Part shown: positions 8,801 to 13,888 of the stretch, piece after piece | How positions within the stretch are numbered: the stretch's first letter is position 1 | Layout of the letters: every line of letters begins with the position of its first letter | Source of the DNA: a virus | Length of the DNA stretch: 23,086 bases | Direction: 5' to 3' (one strand) | IMG/VR virus record: IMGVR_UViG_3300048102_000437 | Location: 1 to 23,086 of that record | Notes under the pieces: generated by a model | The model's database searches: none | The model's input: the letters and a program-made list of their open reading frames with translations, nothing else | Told to the model about the DNA's origin: nothing | Translations under genes and position numbers: made by a program

Positions 8801-9094
8801 CTTGGTGGAGATTTAATAGAAGCAGTTGAAAAATTGGCATTAATGATAGCAGACTTTGGAGGTACAGTAGATACGGCAAGGGCTAATCAACAAGGCTTTA
8901 TATCTAGAGCAGCAGATGCGGTTGGAAATGCAGTAGATTCAGTATTAGGAACCGGTTCTCCATCACCTACTGCTTCTTCTGGTGGTTCTGTAGCTACAGT
9001 AGATAATAAAGCTCTTATTGCTGAAATTAAAAGACTACAGGCTATTCTTGTATCTGGGGATGCTGTTGTACAGGTAGAATCTAATATACTTTAA
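5810..9094 (+). CDS. Tail tape measure protein
   Basis: This 1094-aa protein sets tail length inside the tube and is probably ejected into the host membrane. The start is taken as TTG 5810 (MAAFKSPFEKLSYE) because no in-frame ATG occurs before residue 19 and the leader is A-rich like its neighbours. Residues about 60-460 hold many hydrophobic segments arranged in degenerate repeats with an AFAAxSPxIL core (near residues 136 and 195, weaker near 264 and 336). Residues about 545-780 hold three further degenerate repeats around FAxIGK (near 556, 643 and 741), each with a GLGxALxxIAxxM helix in the first two intervals. The rest is helical and acidic. The C-terminus (NKALIAEIKRLQAIL, then a short VVQVES strand) is a common tape measure ending. 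It is Gly/Ala rich, with frequent GCA codons. Confidence 0.88.
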   Translation: MAAFKSPFEKLSYEAQDSMAKSVNPGGALYNLIDKLVAATEATVTGGAVAGGKMSKEALAAIEGLALASKRMAGAIAIIAAAKPKDVEKFFGVFIQLKKTFIEELTEEDSQEMLTRSLVLGKLADVIVGFGHSMSAFAAMSPIILFGALAFFVTMRIIKLAMAGDFLSNVFGVFIEDQIHVIAEGIMKLGLALVAFAALSPVILIGAMSFWLSMVIIKQGLNVLGASSGAAPLSWFSREVLGKKSNLVLAIDNVRRVSYSILTFGILMSIATPFLVVALVGALIFYPTIVILTRAFKILGDKRRRRTWVGAIITAGLILATMLILLPAMVILGAIGAISPLIILGSLALGLSVIVLSFAFKMAGKGAKDIALGALAFLVVGFALIAISIGVYTFSQAIKGLDSPWEFLAQLGVTIVGLGLAMAAAGAGPVPLMIAAGAAAMLLAGAAIVVIADGLLTMSEVFEGNAWKKMIAPSGETGFFGGEISNLEKLMTAVGYSFMWDPIRAASIGIGAAAMLVAGNALVTIGKGIQKFQGLDINYDVFPVQMDKLLNTLADSFAKIGKEHGGAGLFGLGGGNVYQGIQSVMGMGNALSSIAYGMSKMAKLQFPTYNSDGSIKEIITLDGAAMTAITTNVAMMVETLSGAFANIGKKYGKGEQSLWEAIKSMGTKDPVAAGISMVQGLGGALGGIASAMKDMSTLKFNVYGDPNNPTKVTKVIDLTKGNALKKVGENIMNLVKVLVDGFANVGKSYKDWRSQGDAARGLDIAQDMGPVLGTIVEGMKTFNENAKDAPKQINNFLREFAVSLSDLAKVDGNRVENVADGIEELFEAFEDEEDGIDVMIRFGKEQAAISNLTSFFKCIGAIPTHINKTAKAIKLIADSTKIMDKYDDLGDIEDLIEEASDFEANGVGDAMKKIAAAVEQMGQANYTGFPYMGTFLEKISELDLSNAKTDLESIAESYVKIAEASQNFNIEAIEASTDMFKALAYLSEQGGEEAIEALGGDLIEAVEKLALMIADFGGTVDTARANQQGFISRAADAVGNAVDSVLGTGSPSPTASSGGSVATVDNKALIAEIKRLQAILVSGDAVVQVESNIL

Positions 9095-9111
9095 ACAATT
9101 CCACGTTTTAC

Positions 9112-9118
9112 TATATAA
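9112..9118 (+). promoter_or_regulatory. TATATAA box before KTSC gene
   Basis: TATATAA lies only 5 bases before the ATG at 9124. If used as a -10 element it would give a very short or absent leader, so function is doubtful. The gene at 18512 has the same spacing. Confidence 0.25.
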
Positions 9119-9123
9119 AATGT

Positions 9124-9348
9124 ATGAAAACAACAGAAACTACATTTTACGAATCGAGTACAATTAAATGTTCACAATATAATTTTAAAGATAAGATATT
9201 ATTAGTAACATTTAATTCAGGAACAACGTATCAATATGATAATGTCGATGTTAAAATTTACGAAAAGTTCTCTATGGCTGAGTCACAGGGTAAGGCCTTA
9301 AATGAAAATATTAAAAATACAGAAATTAAAGCAACTAAAATAAATTAA
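9124..9348 (+). CDS. KTSC domain protein
   Basis: This 74-aa protein matches the short KTSC domain family found in many phages and bacteria. The pattern is a serine-rich opening (ESSTIKCSQYNF), a strand with LLVTFNSGTTYQYDNV (residues 30-45) and a terminal helix with FSMAESQGKALNENIK (residues 51-66), where the family has 'f..a.S.G...n..Ik'. The biochemical role of the family is unknown; in other proteins it occurs fused to lysyl-tRNA synthetase-like or nuclease domains. It follows the tape measure gene after 29 bases and precedes the small basic and AlaRS-like genes, so it may be transcribed with either group. The ATG at 9124 is the only sensible start. Confidence 0.8.
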   Translation: MKTTETTFYESSTIKCSQYNFKDKILLVTFNSGTTYQYDNVDVKIYEKFSMAESQGKALNENIKNTEIKATKIN

Positions 9349-9359
9349 ATACATAAATT

Positions 9360-9497
9360 ATGTCAAGAGTAAAAGCACTAGGAAATGGTAATTTAGATGG
9401 AATGAAAAAAAGAAGAAAGGGTCAACACTCTAAAAAAACTTCTAATAACAAAGGTTCTAAAAATTATAAAAAACCATACAATAGACAGGGTAGATAA
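9360..9497 (+). CDS. Very basic 45-aa protein
   Basis: This short gene starts at ATG 9360, 11 bases after the KTSC stop, and ends at TAA 9495-9497, directly abutting the ATG of the AlaRS-like gene at 9498. The product is extremely basic and Asn/Gly/Lys rich: GMKKRRKGQHSKK in the middle and a YKKPYNRQGR end, with almost no hydrophobic residues. That composition suggests an RNA-binding or ribosome-associated peptide, or a DNA-condensing one. Direct abutment implies translational coupling to the synthetase-like gene. I do not recognise a family. It is accepted as real because it fills the gap exactly in frame and its codons resemble the neighbours. Confidence 0.6.
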   Translation: MSRVKALGNGNLDGMKKRRKGQHSKKTSNNKGSKNYKKPYNRQGR

Positions 9498-10349
9498 ATG
9501 AATGTTTTAGAAAAGTATATCACACATTGTAAAAAACACAATATCCAATTTCAAATGGATAACCATGTAAGGCCTTATGATGATACAACGCTTTTCTGTC
9601 CTGCTGGCATGCAGCAATTTAAAGATCGTTTTAAAAATCCAGATGGTACAACAGTAGCAAATGTTCAATCTTGCTTAAGACTACAAGATATTGATGAGAT
9701 AGGAGATGGAAGCCATCTTTTATATTTTAATATGTTAGGTCTTTTTAGTTTTGGAGAAATGACAGTTAACCAAGCTGTTGAATTTTGGATGGAATTTGTA
9801 CAAGAAGAACTTAAAATCCAAGTAGATTGTGCAACTATTCATTCTGATAAGTTTGACAATTGGAAATGGATGTATGATATTTATAAAACTCCATTAAAAT
9901 TAGACGACGAATGTATTTGGACCGATGGAGAAATGGGAGGCTATTGTACAGAGTTTTACCATAAAGGAATAGAAATAGGTAACATTGTAAACACCTCAGG
10001 AGACTTTATTGATGTCGGGTTTGGACTTGAGCGACTTGATGCTATAATCAATGGTACAAAAATAAAGAGTGCAAATGAGACACTTGAAGACACTATATTA
10101 AAAATTATAGATTCAGGTTATAAGCCAGGTCCACAAAAACAAGGTTATGTATTGCGTAAACTTCTTAGAATTTTATATAGCAATAATGGTTATATGGATC
10201 ATGATTTTTTTAGAAAAGAAGTTGAAAGACAAGAAAAAACGAAACTTAGGTATCTTAGACTTAAGGAAAAATATCAAGATAGAACTAAAAATTGGTGGTT
10301 TGATACACATGGTATCGATATAGATGAAATGAACGAATTAGGCTTATGA
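9498..10349 (+). CDS. Miniature alanyl-tRNA synthetase-like protein (class II catalytic core only)
   Basis: This 283-aa protein carries the diagnostic motifs of the AlaRS aminoacylation core, which makes alanyl-adenylate and charges tRNA-Ala. Residues 28-44 (DDTTLFCPAGMQQFKDR) match 'DPTLLFTNAGM.QFK'. Residues 58-61 (SCLR) and 64-87 match motif 2, with DIDEIG and FNMLGLFSFGE in place of 'DLDNVG...FFEMLGNFSFGDY'. Residues 147-160 (GGYCTEFYHKGIEI) match the 'GPCSEI' region, and residues 171-180 (IDVGFGLERL) are motif 3 with Arg179. GYVLRKLLRIL (217-227) matches 'GYVLRRIIRR'. The editing and C-Ala domains are absent; bacterial AlaRS is about 870 aa, and this is shorter than known active E. coli fragments. 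It overlaps the next ATG by 4 bases (ATGA). The same window encodes tRNA-Ala(UGC). Tail alanylation of another acceptor is an alternative role. Confidence 0.8.
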   Translation: MNVLEKYITHCKKHNIQFQMDNHVRPYDDTTLFCPAGMQQFKDRFKNPDGTTVANVQSCLRLQDIDEIGDGSHLLYFNMLGLFSFGEMTVNQAVEFWMEFVQEELKIQVDCATIHSDKFDNWKWMYDIYKTPLKLDDECIWTDGEMGGYCTEFYHKGIEIGNIVNTSGDFIDVGFGLERLDAIINGTKIKSANETLEDTILKIIDSGYKPGPQKQGYVLRKLLRILYSNNGYMDHDFFRKEVERQEKTKLRYLRLKEKYQDRTKNWWFDTHGIDIDEMNELGL

Positions 10350-10894
10350 CAATAAAAGAATCTTACATACAAGGACTATTTGAAATAGTTCCTCGAACAT
10401 TCAAGGATAGTAGAGGAGAATTTGTAGAAACTTATAATGAGGAAAAATTAAAAGACATTATTCCATATAAATTCGTACAAGACAATCAAAGTATTTCTAA
10501 AAAAGGAGTCTTTAGAGGCATTCATATGCAAATGGGAGATTGGGCTCAAGGTAAACTTGTAAGAGTTTCAAGCGGTGCAGCCATTGATTATGCTGTAGAT
10601 CTTAGACCAGATTCTGCGACTTTTGGTCAATGGGATAGCGTAATGTTAACGCCTGAAGCAAATAATCAATATTGGGTTCCACCTGGATTTGGACATGCAT
10701 TTTTAGCATTAGAAGATAATACAACCTTTTGTTATAAGTGTACTAATTTATATAATAAGGAAAGTGAAGAATGTATAAAGTGGAACGATAGTGATATTTA
10801 TTTAGAATTTTTACATTATACTGGAGATATATTAGTTTCTAAAAAAGATGAACGAGGAATTACACTAAAAGAATTTAAAAATAAACATTGTTAA
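10346..10894 (+). CDS. dTDP-4-dehydrorhamnose 3,5-epimerase-like protein (RmlC family)
   Basis: This 182-aa cupin is close to the usual RmlC length. It shows the family signature in order: FKDSRGEFVETY (residues 19-30), VQDNQSISKKGVFRGIHMQ (44-62, with catalytic base His60), QGKLVRV (68-74, with Lys70), YAVDLRPDSATFGQW (82-96), WVPPGFGHAFL (110-120) and FCYKCTNLY (128-136, with the likely catalytic acid Tyr130). The family epimerises C3 and C5 of dTDP-4-keto-6-deoxyglucose for rhamnose, or related C3-only sugars. No other rml gene is in view, so it probably acts on host nucleotide sugars or modifies a surface or virion glycan. It is coupled to the AlaRS-like gene (ATGA), and its TAA stop lies inside the first promoter repeat. 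Confidence 0.88.
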   Translation: MTIKESYIQGLFEIVPRTFKDSRGEFVETYNEEKLKDIIPYKFVQDNQSISKKGVFRGIHMQMGDWAQGKLVRVSSGAAIDYAVDLRPDSATFGQWDSVMLTPEANNQYWVPPGFGHAFLALEDNTTFCYKCTNLYNKESEECIKWNDSDIYLEFLHYTGDILVSKKDERGITLKEFKNKHC

Positions 10895-10977
10895 TAACTT
10901 TTTGAAAAAAGTGCTCTAAAATTTTCACGGGTCAAAGATTATAGTTATATTAGTATTATAATTAAAACTTAAAACAA
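10887..10977 (+). promoter_or_regulatory. Conserved promoter repeat, copy 1
   Basis: This is the first of seven near-identical + strand copies. In order it has GTTAATAAC, an ACTTTTT/AAAAAGT dyad, and an invariant 40-bp core (10922-10961) beginning TTTTCACGGGTCAAAG and containing TATATTAG then TATTATAA. The ATG follows 16 bases after the core. TATATTAG differs by one base from the Bacteroidota -7 box TAnnTTTG and lies about 19-20 bases after the TTTTC block. Confidence 0.8.
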
Positions 10978-11436
10978 ATGGAAATAGTAGAAAAATCAAA
11001 ACAACAATTAGAAGGAAGCAACTCTGTTTTTTTTGGTAGTGTTACTCAAAAAGACAATAAAGGTAAATATCTAAAATTCACAGTTTCAAATCATTTAGAA
11101 GAAGGAGTTGAATATCAGTTTAGATATACATGTAAATGTAAAGCTGGATTTTTAAATATCAATAACCAAACGGCTACGCCTGAACAGTTTATCTCATCAA
11201 CTTATGCTTTTTTAGATAATGTACAAGTTTTGAAAAAATTCGATGACGGTACTGAACATTGGTTTAATGTATTAACTACTAAAGGTGGTAAATTTCACTC
11301 AATTGATAAAGCATTCTTAAACCACTTAAAGGTAACTCACATGCACAATGCTTGGAAAAAAATGGTTGACTATGATCTTTGGAAAAATATGAACACAAAA
11401 ACCCATGCTAGTTACGCATATAAAATAAACAAATAA
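10978..11436 (+). CDS. Protein of unknown function (152 aa)
   Basis: I do not recognise a family. The protein is mixed alpha/beta. A strand-rich first half (SVFFGSVTQKD, then KYLKFTVSNHL, then YQFRYTCKCKAGFLNI) suggests a small beta-barrel. A second half has aromatic-rich helices (HLKVTHMHNAWKKMVDYDLW, residues 117-136). Two Cys in CKCK (residues 50-54) are too few for a zinc site on their own. It has no signal peptide or membrane segment and is the first gene behind promoter copy 1. The ATG at 10978 has an A-rich leader. The position in a promoter-repeat unit suggests an accessory, host-interaction role. Confidence 0.85.
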   Translation: MEIVEKSKQQLEGSNSVFFGSVTQKDNKGKYLKFTVSNHLEEGVEYQFRYTCKCKAGFLNINNQTATPEQFISSTYAFLDNVQVLKKFDDGTEHWFNVLTTKGGKFHSIDKAFLNHLKVTHMHNAWKKMVDYDLWKNMNTKTHASYAYKINK

Positions 11437-11437
11437 T

Positions 11438-11593
11438 ATGTCGGATTTAATTGCAATAATCGGAGTAATCGTAGCAACTTATGTAATGGGTTGGCTACGA
11501 GGCTCTGAAACTGAAAGAACAAGAATTAGAAGAATGTTAAACTATACCATGGATGAATGGGAAGAATTATTTAAAAAACACGAAGATGAGTAA
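11438..11593 (+). CDS. Small single-pass membrane protein (51 aa)
   Basis: Starts at ATG 11438, one base after the previous stop, and ends at TAA 11591-11593. Residues 4-20 (LIAIIGVIVATYVMGWL) form one transmembrane helix. A basic cytoplasmic stretch (ETERTRIRRM) follows, then an acidic tail (MDEWEELFKKHEDE). The positive-inside pattern places the C-terminus in the cytoplasm. The stop overlaps the next gene by 8 bases. The function is unknown; small phage membrane proteins of this shape may act in superinfection exclusion or host membrane modulation, but nothing specific is visible. Confidence 0.65.
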   Translation: MSDLIAIIGVIVATYVMGWLRGSETERTRIRRMLNYTMDEWEELFKKHEDE

Positions 11594-11711
11594 TATAATA
11601 AATGATGATCTTTTGGAAAAGTTTTTTCAAAAGTATTTAGACCTAGGTTACACTGATAAAGAAGCAGAAGTAAAAGCAAATAACGACTTTTGGGAAACTT
11701 TAAACGTCTAA
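11586..11711 (+). CDS. Small acidic protein (41 aa)
   Basis: Starts at ATG 11586 inside the end of the previous gene (ATGAGTAA overlap) and stops at TAA 11709-11711. The product is acidic and helical (LLEKFFQKYLDLGYTDKEAE), resembling the tiny phage 'YxxxGxtdkEA' helix proteins. The function is unknown. The tight overlap and the fact that its stop abuts promoter copy 2 support a real gene that closes the first repeat unit. Confidence 0.6.
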   Translation: MSNIINDDLLEKFFQKYLDLGYTDKEAEVKANNDFWETLNV

Positions 11712-11808
11712 TTGTTAATAACTTTGTAAAAAAAGTTGCCTAAAAATTTTCACGGGTCAAAGATTATAGTTATATTAGTACTATAATTAAAACTTAAAAA
11801 TAAACAAT
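11711..11808 (+). promoter_or_regulatory. Conserved promoter repeat, copy 2
   Basis: It begins on the last base of the previous stop. GTTAATAAC is at 11714-11722 and the core is 11747-11786, identical to copy 1 except TACTATAA near its end. The ATG follows 22 bases after the core. Confidence 0.8.
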
Positions 11809-11964
11809 ATGAACTGGAATAAAATAATAGATCAATTAGATGACAAGATGGATTATATGGGAGAATCCAAAATGATGCACAATAGATATTGGGTACACAG
11901 AGCTGCCATAACAATGAAAAAATTAATTAATCACAAATTAACACTTGAAAATAATGGAAAGTAA
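11809..11964 (+). CDS. Small protein of unknown function (51 aa)
   Basis: Starts at ATG 11809, directly behind promoter copy 2, and ends at TAA 11962-11964. The product is a mainly helical, Met-rich peptide (KIIDQLDDKMDYMGES, then MMHNRYWVHRAAITMKKLIN). No domain is recognised. Its end overlaps the next gene's ATG (11954) by 11 bases, so the two are translationally coupled. It is accepted as real because it is the only frame that uses the promoter's natural start position. Confidence 0.65.
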   Translation: MNWNKIIDQLDDKMDYMGESKMMHNRYWVHRAAITMKKLINHKLTLENNGK

Positions 11965-12325
11965 AGAAAAAATCTACGAAGAAGTTTTAGAAACAATGGG
12001 TGCAAAAAATATCTCATCTAAAACTCAAAAGAAAAATGGTACTTCAATGTGGAGACTAAAGACTGGAGAAACTGTAGCAGAATATTCTACTGGTTATGTT
12101 AGAAAAATAAGATATTATATTAGAATGTCAGATAGTAGACTGTTACAAGATACTTGTTGGCAATTAAATCCAACTAGAACTTATCCAGCTTCTTGGAAAA
12201 GTCCAGAAACAGGCAATACTTATAATTGGATAGGTAGAGAAAGAATTATGCTAAACACAAGAGAAGAAAGACTTAAAAAAATTCTAAACTATGCAACTAA
12301 AAAAATGTTGAAAAAAGTTGCCTAA
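11954..12325 (+). CDS. Protein of unknown function (123 aa) whose end is encoded in the next promoter repeat
   Basis: The start is chosen at ATG 11954 (MESKEKIYEEVLE) rather than an in-frame TTG nine bases upstream, because ATG is the norm here. The protein has an N-terminal helix, a central beta-rich part with many aromatic residues (VRKIRYYIRMSDSRLL, then CWQLNPTRTYPASW, then NTYNWIGRERIML) and a C-terminal basic helix (REERLKKILNYATKKMLKKV). No family is recognised. The last codons (TTG AAA AAA GTT GCC TAA) are part of the upstream half of promoter copy 3, so the repeat doubles as the gene's 3' end. Confidence 0.8.
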   Translation: MESKEKIYEEVLETMGAKNISSKTQKKNGTSMWRLKTGETVAEYSTGYVRKIRYYIRMSDSRLLQDTCWQLNPTRTYPASWKSPETGNTYNWIGRERIMLNTREERLKKILNYATKKMLKKVA

Positions 12326-12383
12326 AAATTTTCACGGGTCAAAGATTATAGTTATATTAGTATTATAATTAAAAATAAAGGTT
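12307..12383 (+). promoter_or_regulatory. Conserved promoter repeat, copy 3 (overlaps the previous gene's end)
   Basis: Core 12329-12368 is identical to copy 1. The upstream dyad half is replaced by coding sequence, leaving GTTGAAAAAAGTTGCC. The ATG is 15 bases after the core. It drives the 62-aa and 44-aa genes. Confidence 0.8.
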
Positions 12384-12572
12384 ATGGCAAATAAAGAAAA
12401 TATAGAAAAGTTAAGTTTAAGTTGGAGTAGTAAATCTCAATATGATTGGGAGTTATGTTCTAATTTTCATTCAGATAATCCAGTTATTACTTTGGACGAA
12501 TATGTTGAAATAAATAAAATTCACGTTGAGTTTGAAGAAGGTTGTGAGAAATTAGGAATAAAATTTATATAA
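12384..12572 (+). CDS. Small acidic protein (62 aa)
   Basis: A short acidic protein with two helices (ENIEKLSLSWSSKSQYDWEL, then TLDEYVEINKIHVEFEEGCEKLG). Three tryptophan/tyrosine residues cluster near residues 14-22. No family is recognised and no membrane segment is seen. It is the first gene of the unit behind promoter copy 3; its leader ends AAATAAAGGTT, and the next gene has an almost identical leader, which hints at duplicated start regions. Confidence 0.7.
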   Translation: MANKENIEKLSLSWSSKSQYDWELCSNFHSDNPVITLDEYVEINKIHVEFEEGCEKLGIKFI

Positions 12573-12582
12573 AATAAAGGTT

Positions 12583-12717
12583 ATGAAAAAGAATTTATAT
12601 ATAGTAGCATTATATGAGTATAGAGATATTTATCAAGTCATTGATAATATAGATGATTCTGTTGTATTCCAAGGCAGTAAAGCTGATTGTAAAAAGTATA
12701 AACGTAAAAATAATTAA
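12583..12717 (+). CDS. Small protein of unknown function (44 aa)
   Basis: Starts at ATG 12583, preceded by AAATAAAGGTT just like the gene before it, and ends at TAA 12715-12717. The product begins with a strand (NLYIVALYEYRDIYQVIDN) and ends in a basic tail (KADCKKYKRKNN). The pattern of a short beta hairpin followed by a helix with 'GSKADCKKY' is seen in many tiny phage proteins, but the role is unknown. Confidence 0.6.
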   Translation: MKKNLYIVALYEYRDIYQVIDNIDDSVVFQGSKADCKKYKRKNN

Positions 12718-12720
12718 AAA

Positions 12721-12792
12721 ATAAATGCCTAAAAATTTTCACGGGTCAAAGAAAATAGTTATATTAGTATTATAAATTTAAAACGTAAAAAA
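12721..12792 (+). promoter_or_regulatory. Conserved promoter repeat, copy 4 (shortened)
   Basis: Core 12736-12775, with GAAAATAG replacing GATTATAG. The upstream GTTAATAAC/ACTTTT dyad part is missing, so the minimum conserved unit is the core. The ATG follows 17 bases after the core. Confidence 0.78.
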
Positions 12793-13260
12793 ATGACAGA
12801 TCAAAAATGGGTAATATTCGACTTAGATGGAACCTTAGCGAATATAGATGCAAGAAGAAAACTTGCAACAAAGCCAAATGGTAAAATAGATTGGGATATA
12901 TTTTTCGATCCTGCAAATATAAAGTTAGATCAGCCAAACCATGCTGTGATAAAAATGGCTCAAATTCTTGCAGAGTCTGGTCACATGATCGCTATATTTA
13001 GTGGTAGAAGTAAAGGTACTCAATTAACTACTAAGAGTTGGTTGGTTAAACACAAAGTACCTTTTCATGTAATTAAGATGAGACCAACTGGCAAAGATTG
13101 GATGTTTAAGCCAGACGATCAACTTAAACAAAATTGGTTAGACGATTTATTTCCAGATAAAAGCAATATTGTTTGTGTCTTTGATGACAGAGATAAAGTT
13201 GTAAACATGTGGAGAAAAAATGATATAACATGTATGCAAGTTGCACCAGGAGATTTTTAA
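12793..13260 (+). CDS. PNKP-type polynucleotide 3'-phosphatase (HAD family), stand-alone
   Basis: This 155-aa protein matches the C-terminal phosphatase half of T4 polynucleotide kinase. That enzyme removes 3'-phosphates or 2',3'-cyclic phosphates at broken DNA or RNA ends. Motif 1 is FDLDGT (residues 9-14, nucleophile Asp10 and acid Asp12). Motif 2 is FSGRSKG (69-75). The end VFDDRDKVVNMWRKNDITCMQVAPGDF is closely like T4 Pnkp's '..DDR.qVV.MWR..gv.C.QVa.GDF', with DDRD at 131-134. The kinase half with its P-loop is absent. A DNA ligase lies about 600 bases downstream in another unit. HAD phosphatase family is certain; a nucleic-acid substrate is likely. Confidence 0.88.
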   Translation: MTDQKWVIFDLDGTLANIDARRKLATKPNGKIDWDIFFDPANIKLDQPNHAVIKMAQILAESGHMIAIFSGRSKGTQLTTKSWLVKHKVPFHVIKMRPTGKDWMFKPDDQLKQNWLDDLFPDKSNIVCVFDDRDKVVNMWRKNDITCMQVAPGDF

Positions 13261-13264
13261 GATT

Positions 13265-13399
13265 ATGAAATGTTCAATATGTGACAATAAAATAACAGGC
13301 TTCGGTAACAATGCGGAGCCTGTTAATAATGGAAGATGTTGTGATACATGCAACTTTGCAACTGTTATACCAGCAAGATTAAAGGAATTAAAAAAATGA
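13265..13399 (+). CDS. Small zinc-ribbon protein (44 aa)
   Basis: Starts at ATG 13265, four bases after the previous stop, and ends at TGA 13397-13399, overlapping the next ATG. It has two Cys pairs, CSIC (residues 3-6) and CCDTC (25-29), which would bind one zinc. The segment NNAEPVNNGRCCDTCN followed by VIPARL is a widespread phage small-protein pattern. The function is unknown; such ribbons often bind nucleic acid or other proteins. The coding sequence contains a strong 12-bp inverted repeat (13293-13325). Confidence 0.75.
   Translation: MKCSICDNKITGFGNNAEPVNNGRCCDTCNFATVIPARLKELKK
13293..13325 (+). repeat. 12-bp inverted repeat inside the zinc-ribbon gene
   Basis: TAACAGGCTTCG (13293-13304) pairs with CGGAGCCTGTTA (13314-13325) through one G-U pair, with a 9-base loop. 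It is far more GC-rich and stable than its surroundings. It is not followed by a T run, so it is not a standard terminator. Confidence 0.6.
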
Positions 13400-13605
13400 T
13401 AGAGATCTTAGGATATGTCGCAACAGCAATAGTAATATTTTCATTTACTATAAGAAATTTAAAATGGTTAAGAATAGCCAATACTATAGGTTGTTTTTTA
13501 TTTACAGTCTACGGTTTACTTCTCTTAAACATGCCTATTATAATTACAAATACGGCAATTATGATTATAAATTTGTATCAAATATCAGAAACTTTAAAAA
13601 AGTGA
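13396..13605 (+). CDS. YgjV-like inner membrane protein (69 aa)
   Basis: The start is set at ATG 13396, coupled to the zinc-ribbon stop by an ATGA overlap; the frame is open further upstream, but that would overlap the zinc-ribbon gene. The protein has three likely membrane segments: EILGYVATAIVIFSFTI (residues 3-19), ANTIGCFLFTVYGLLLL (28-44) and IIITNTAIMIINLYQI (48-63), with a basic turn (RNLKWLR) between the first two. 'LRiaN.iG...F..YGlll' is the signature of the small YgjV-like family. Its role is unknown. The end of the coding sequence runs into promoter copy 5. Confidence 0.7.
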   Translation: MIEILGYVATAIVIFSFTIRNLKWLRIANTIGCFLFTVYGLLLLNMPIIITNTAIMIINLYQISETLKK

Positions 13606-13690
13606 AAAAAAAGTGAAAAAAGTTGCCTTAAAATTTTCACGGGTCAAAGATTATAGTTATATTAGTATTATAATTAAAACTTAAAACAAT
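13591..13690 (+). promoter_or_regulatory. Conserved promoter repeat, copy 5
   Basis: Core 13634-13673 is identical to copy 1, followed by the ATG 17 bases later. The upstream part shows a repeated AAAAGTG element (13598-13622) in place of one dyad. It appears to drive the longest unit in the window (13691 to at least 18482). Confidence 0.8.
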
Positions 13691-13888
13691 ATGTCAAAAA
13701 CAACATTTATTCTATTACTTATTTTAACGTTTTGTATAAGCTCAAGCGTTATTTATTTAGCTATAAATATATTTTTTAAAGTACTACTATTTATAATTAC
13801 AAGTCCATTACAAGCTTTAATAGCTTTAGTTGCTATCTGGATAGCAAGTTTTATTATTAAAAAAATTATTAAAACAATCTTATGTTAG
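13691..13888 (+). CDS. Small two-helix membrane protein (65 aa)
   Basis: Two hydrophobic segments are clear: residues 4-33 (FILLLILTFCISSSVIYLAI and the following residues) and about 36-58 (ITSPLQALIALVAIWIASFI). They end in a basic tail (KKIIKTILC). No family is recognised. It is the first gene behind promoter copy 5 and overlaps the ligase ATG by 7 bases. A holin is possible on topology alone, since a transglycosylase-like gene lies further down the same unit, but the distance makes that speculative. Confidence 0.65.
   Translation: MSKTTFILLLILTFCISSSVIYLAINIFFKVLLFIITSPLQALIALVAIWIASFIIKKIIKTILC

Noticed and set aside
11945-11953. TTG start for the 123-aa gene
   Set aside because: ATG 11954 is nine bases downstream, and ATG is the norm in this region.
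13293-13325. Intragenic hairpin as an intrinsic terminator
   Set aside because: No T run follows it and it is inside a coding frame with coupled genes downstream.
13348-13395. Upstream extension of the YgjV-like protein
   Set aside because: It would overlap the zinc-ribbon gene by about 50 bases; ATG 13396 gives the normal ATGA coupling and the family's usual N-terminus.
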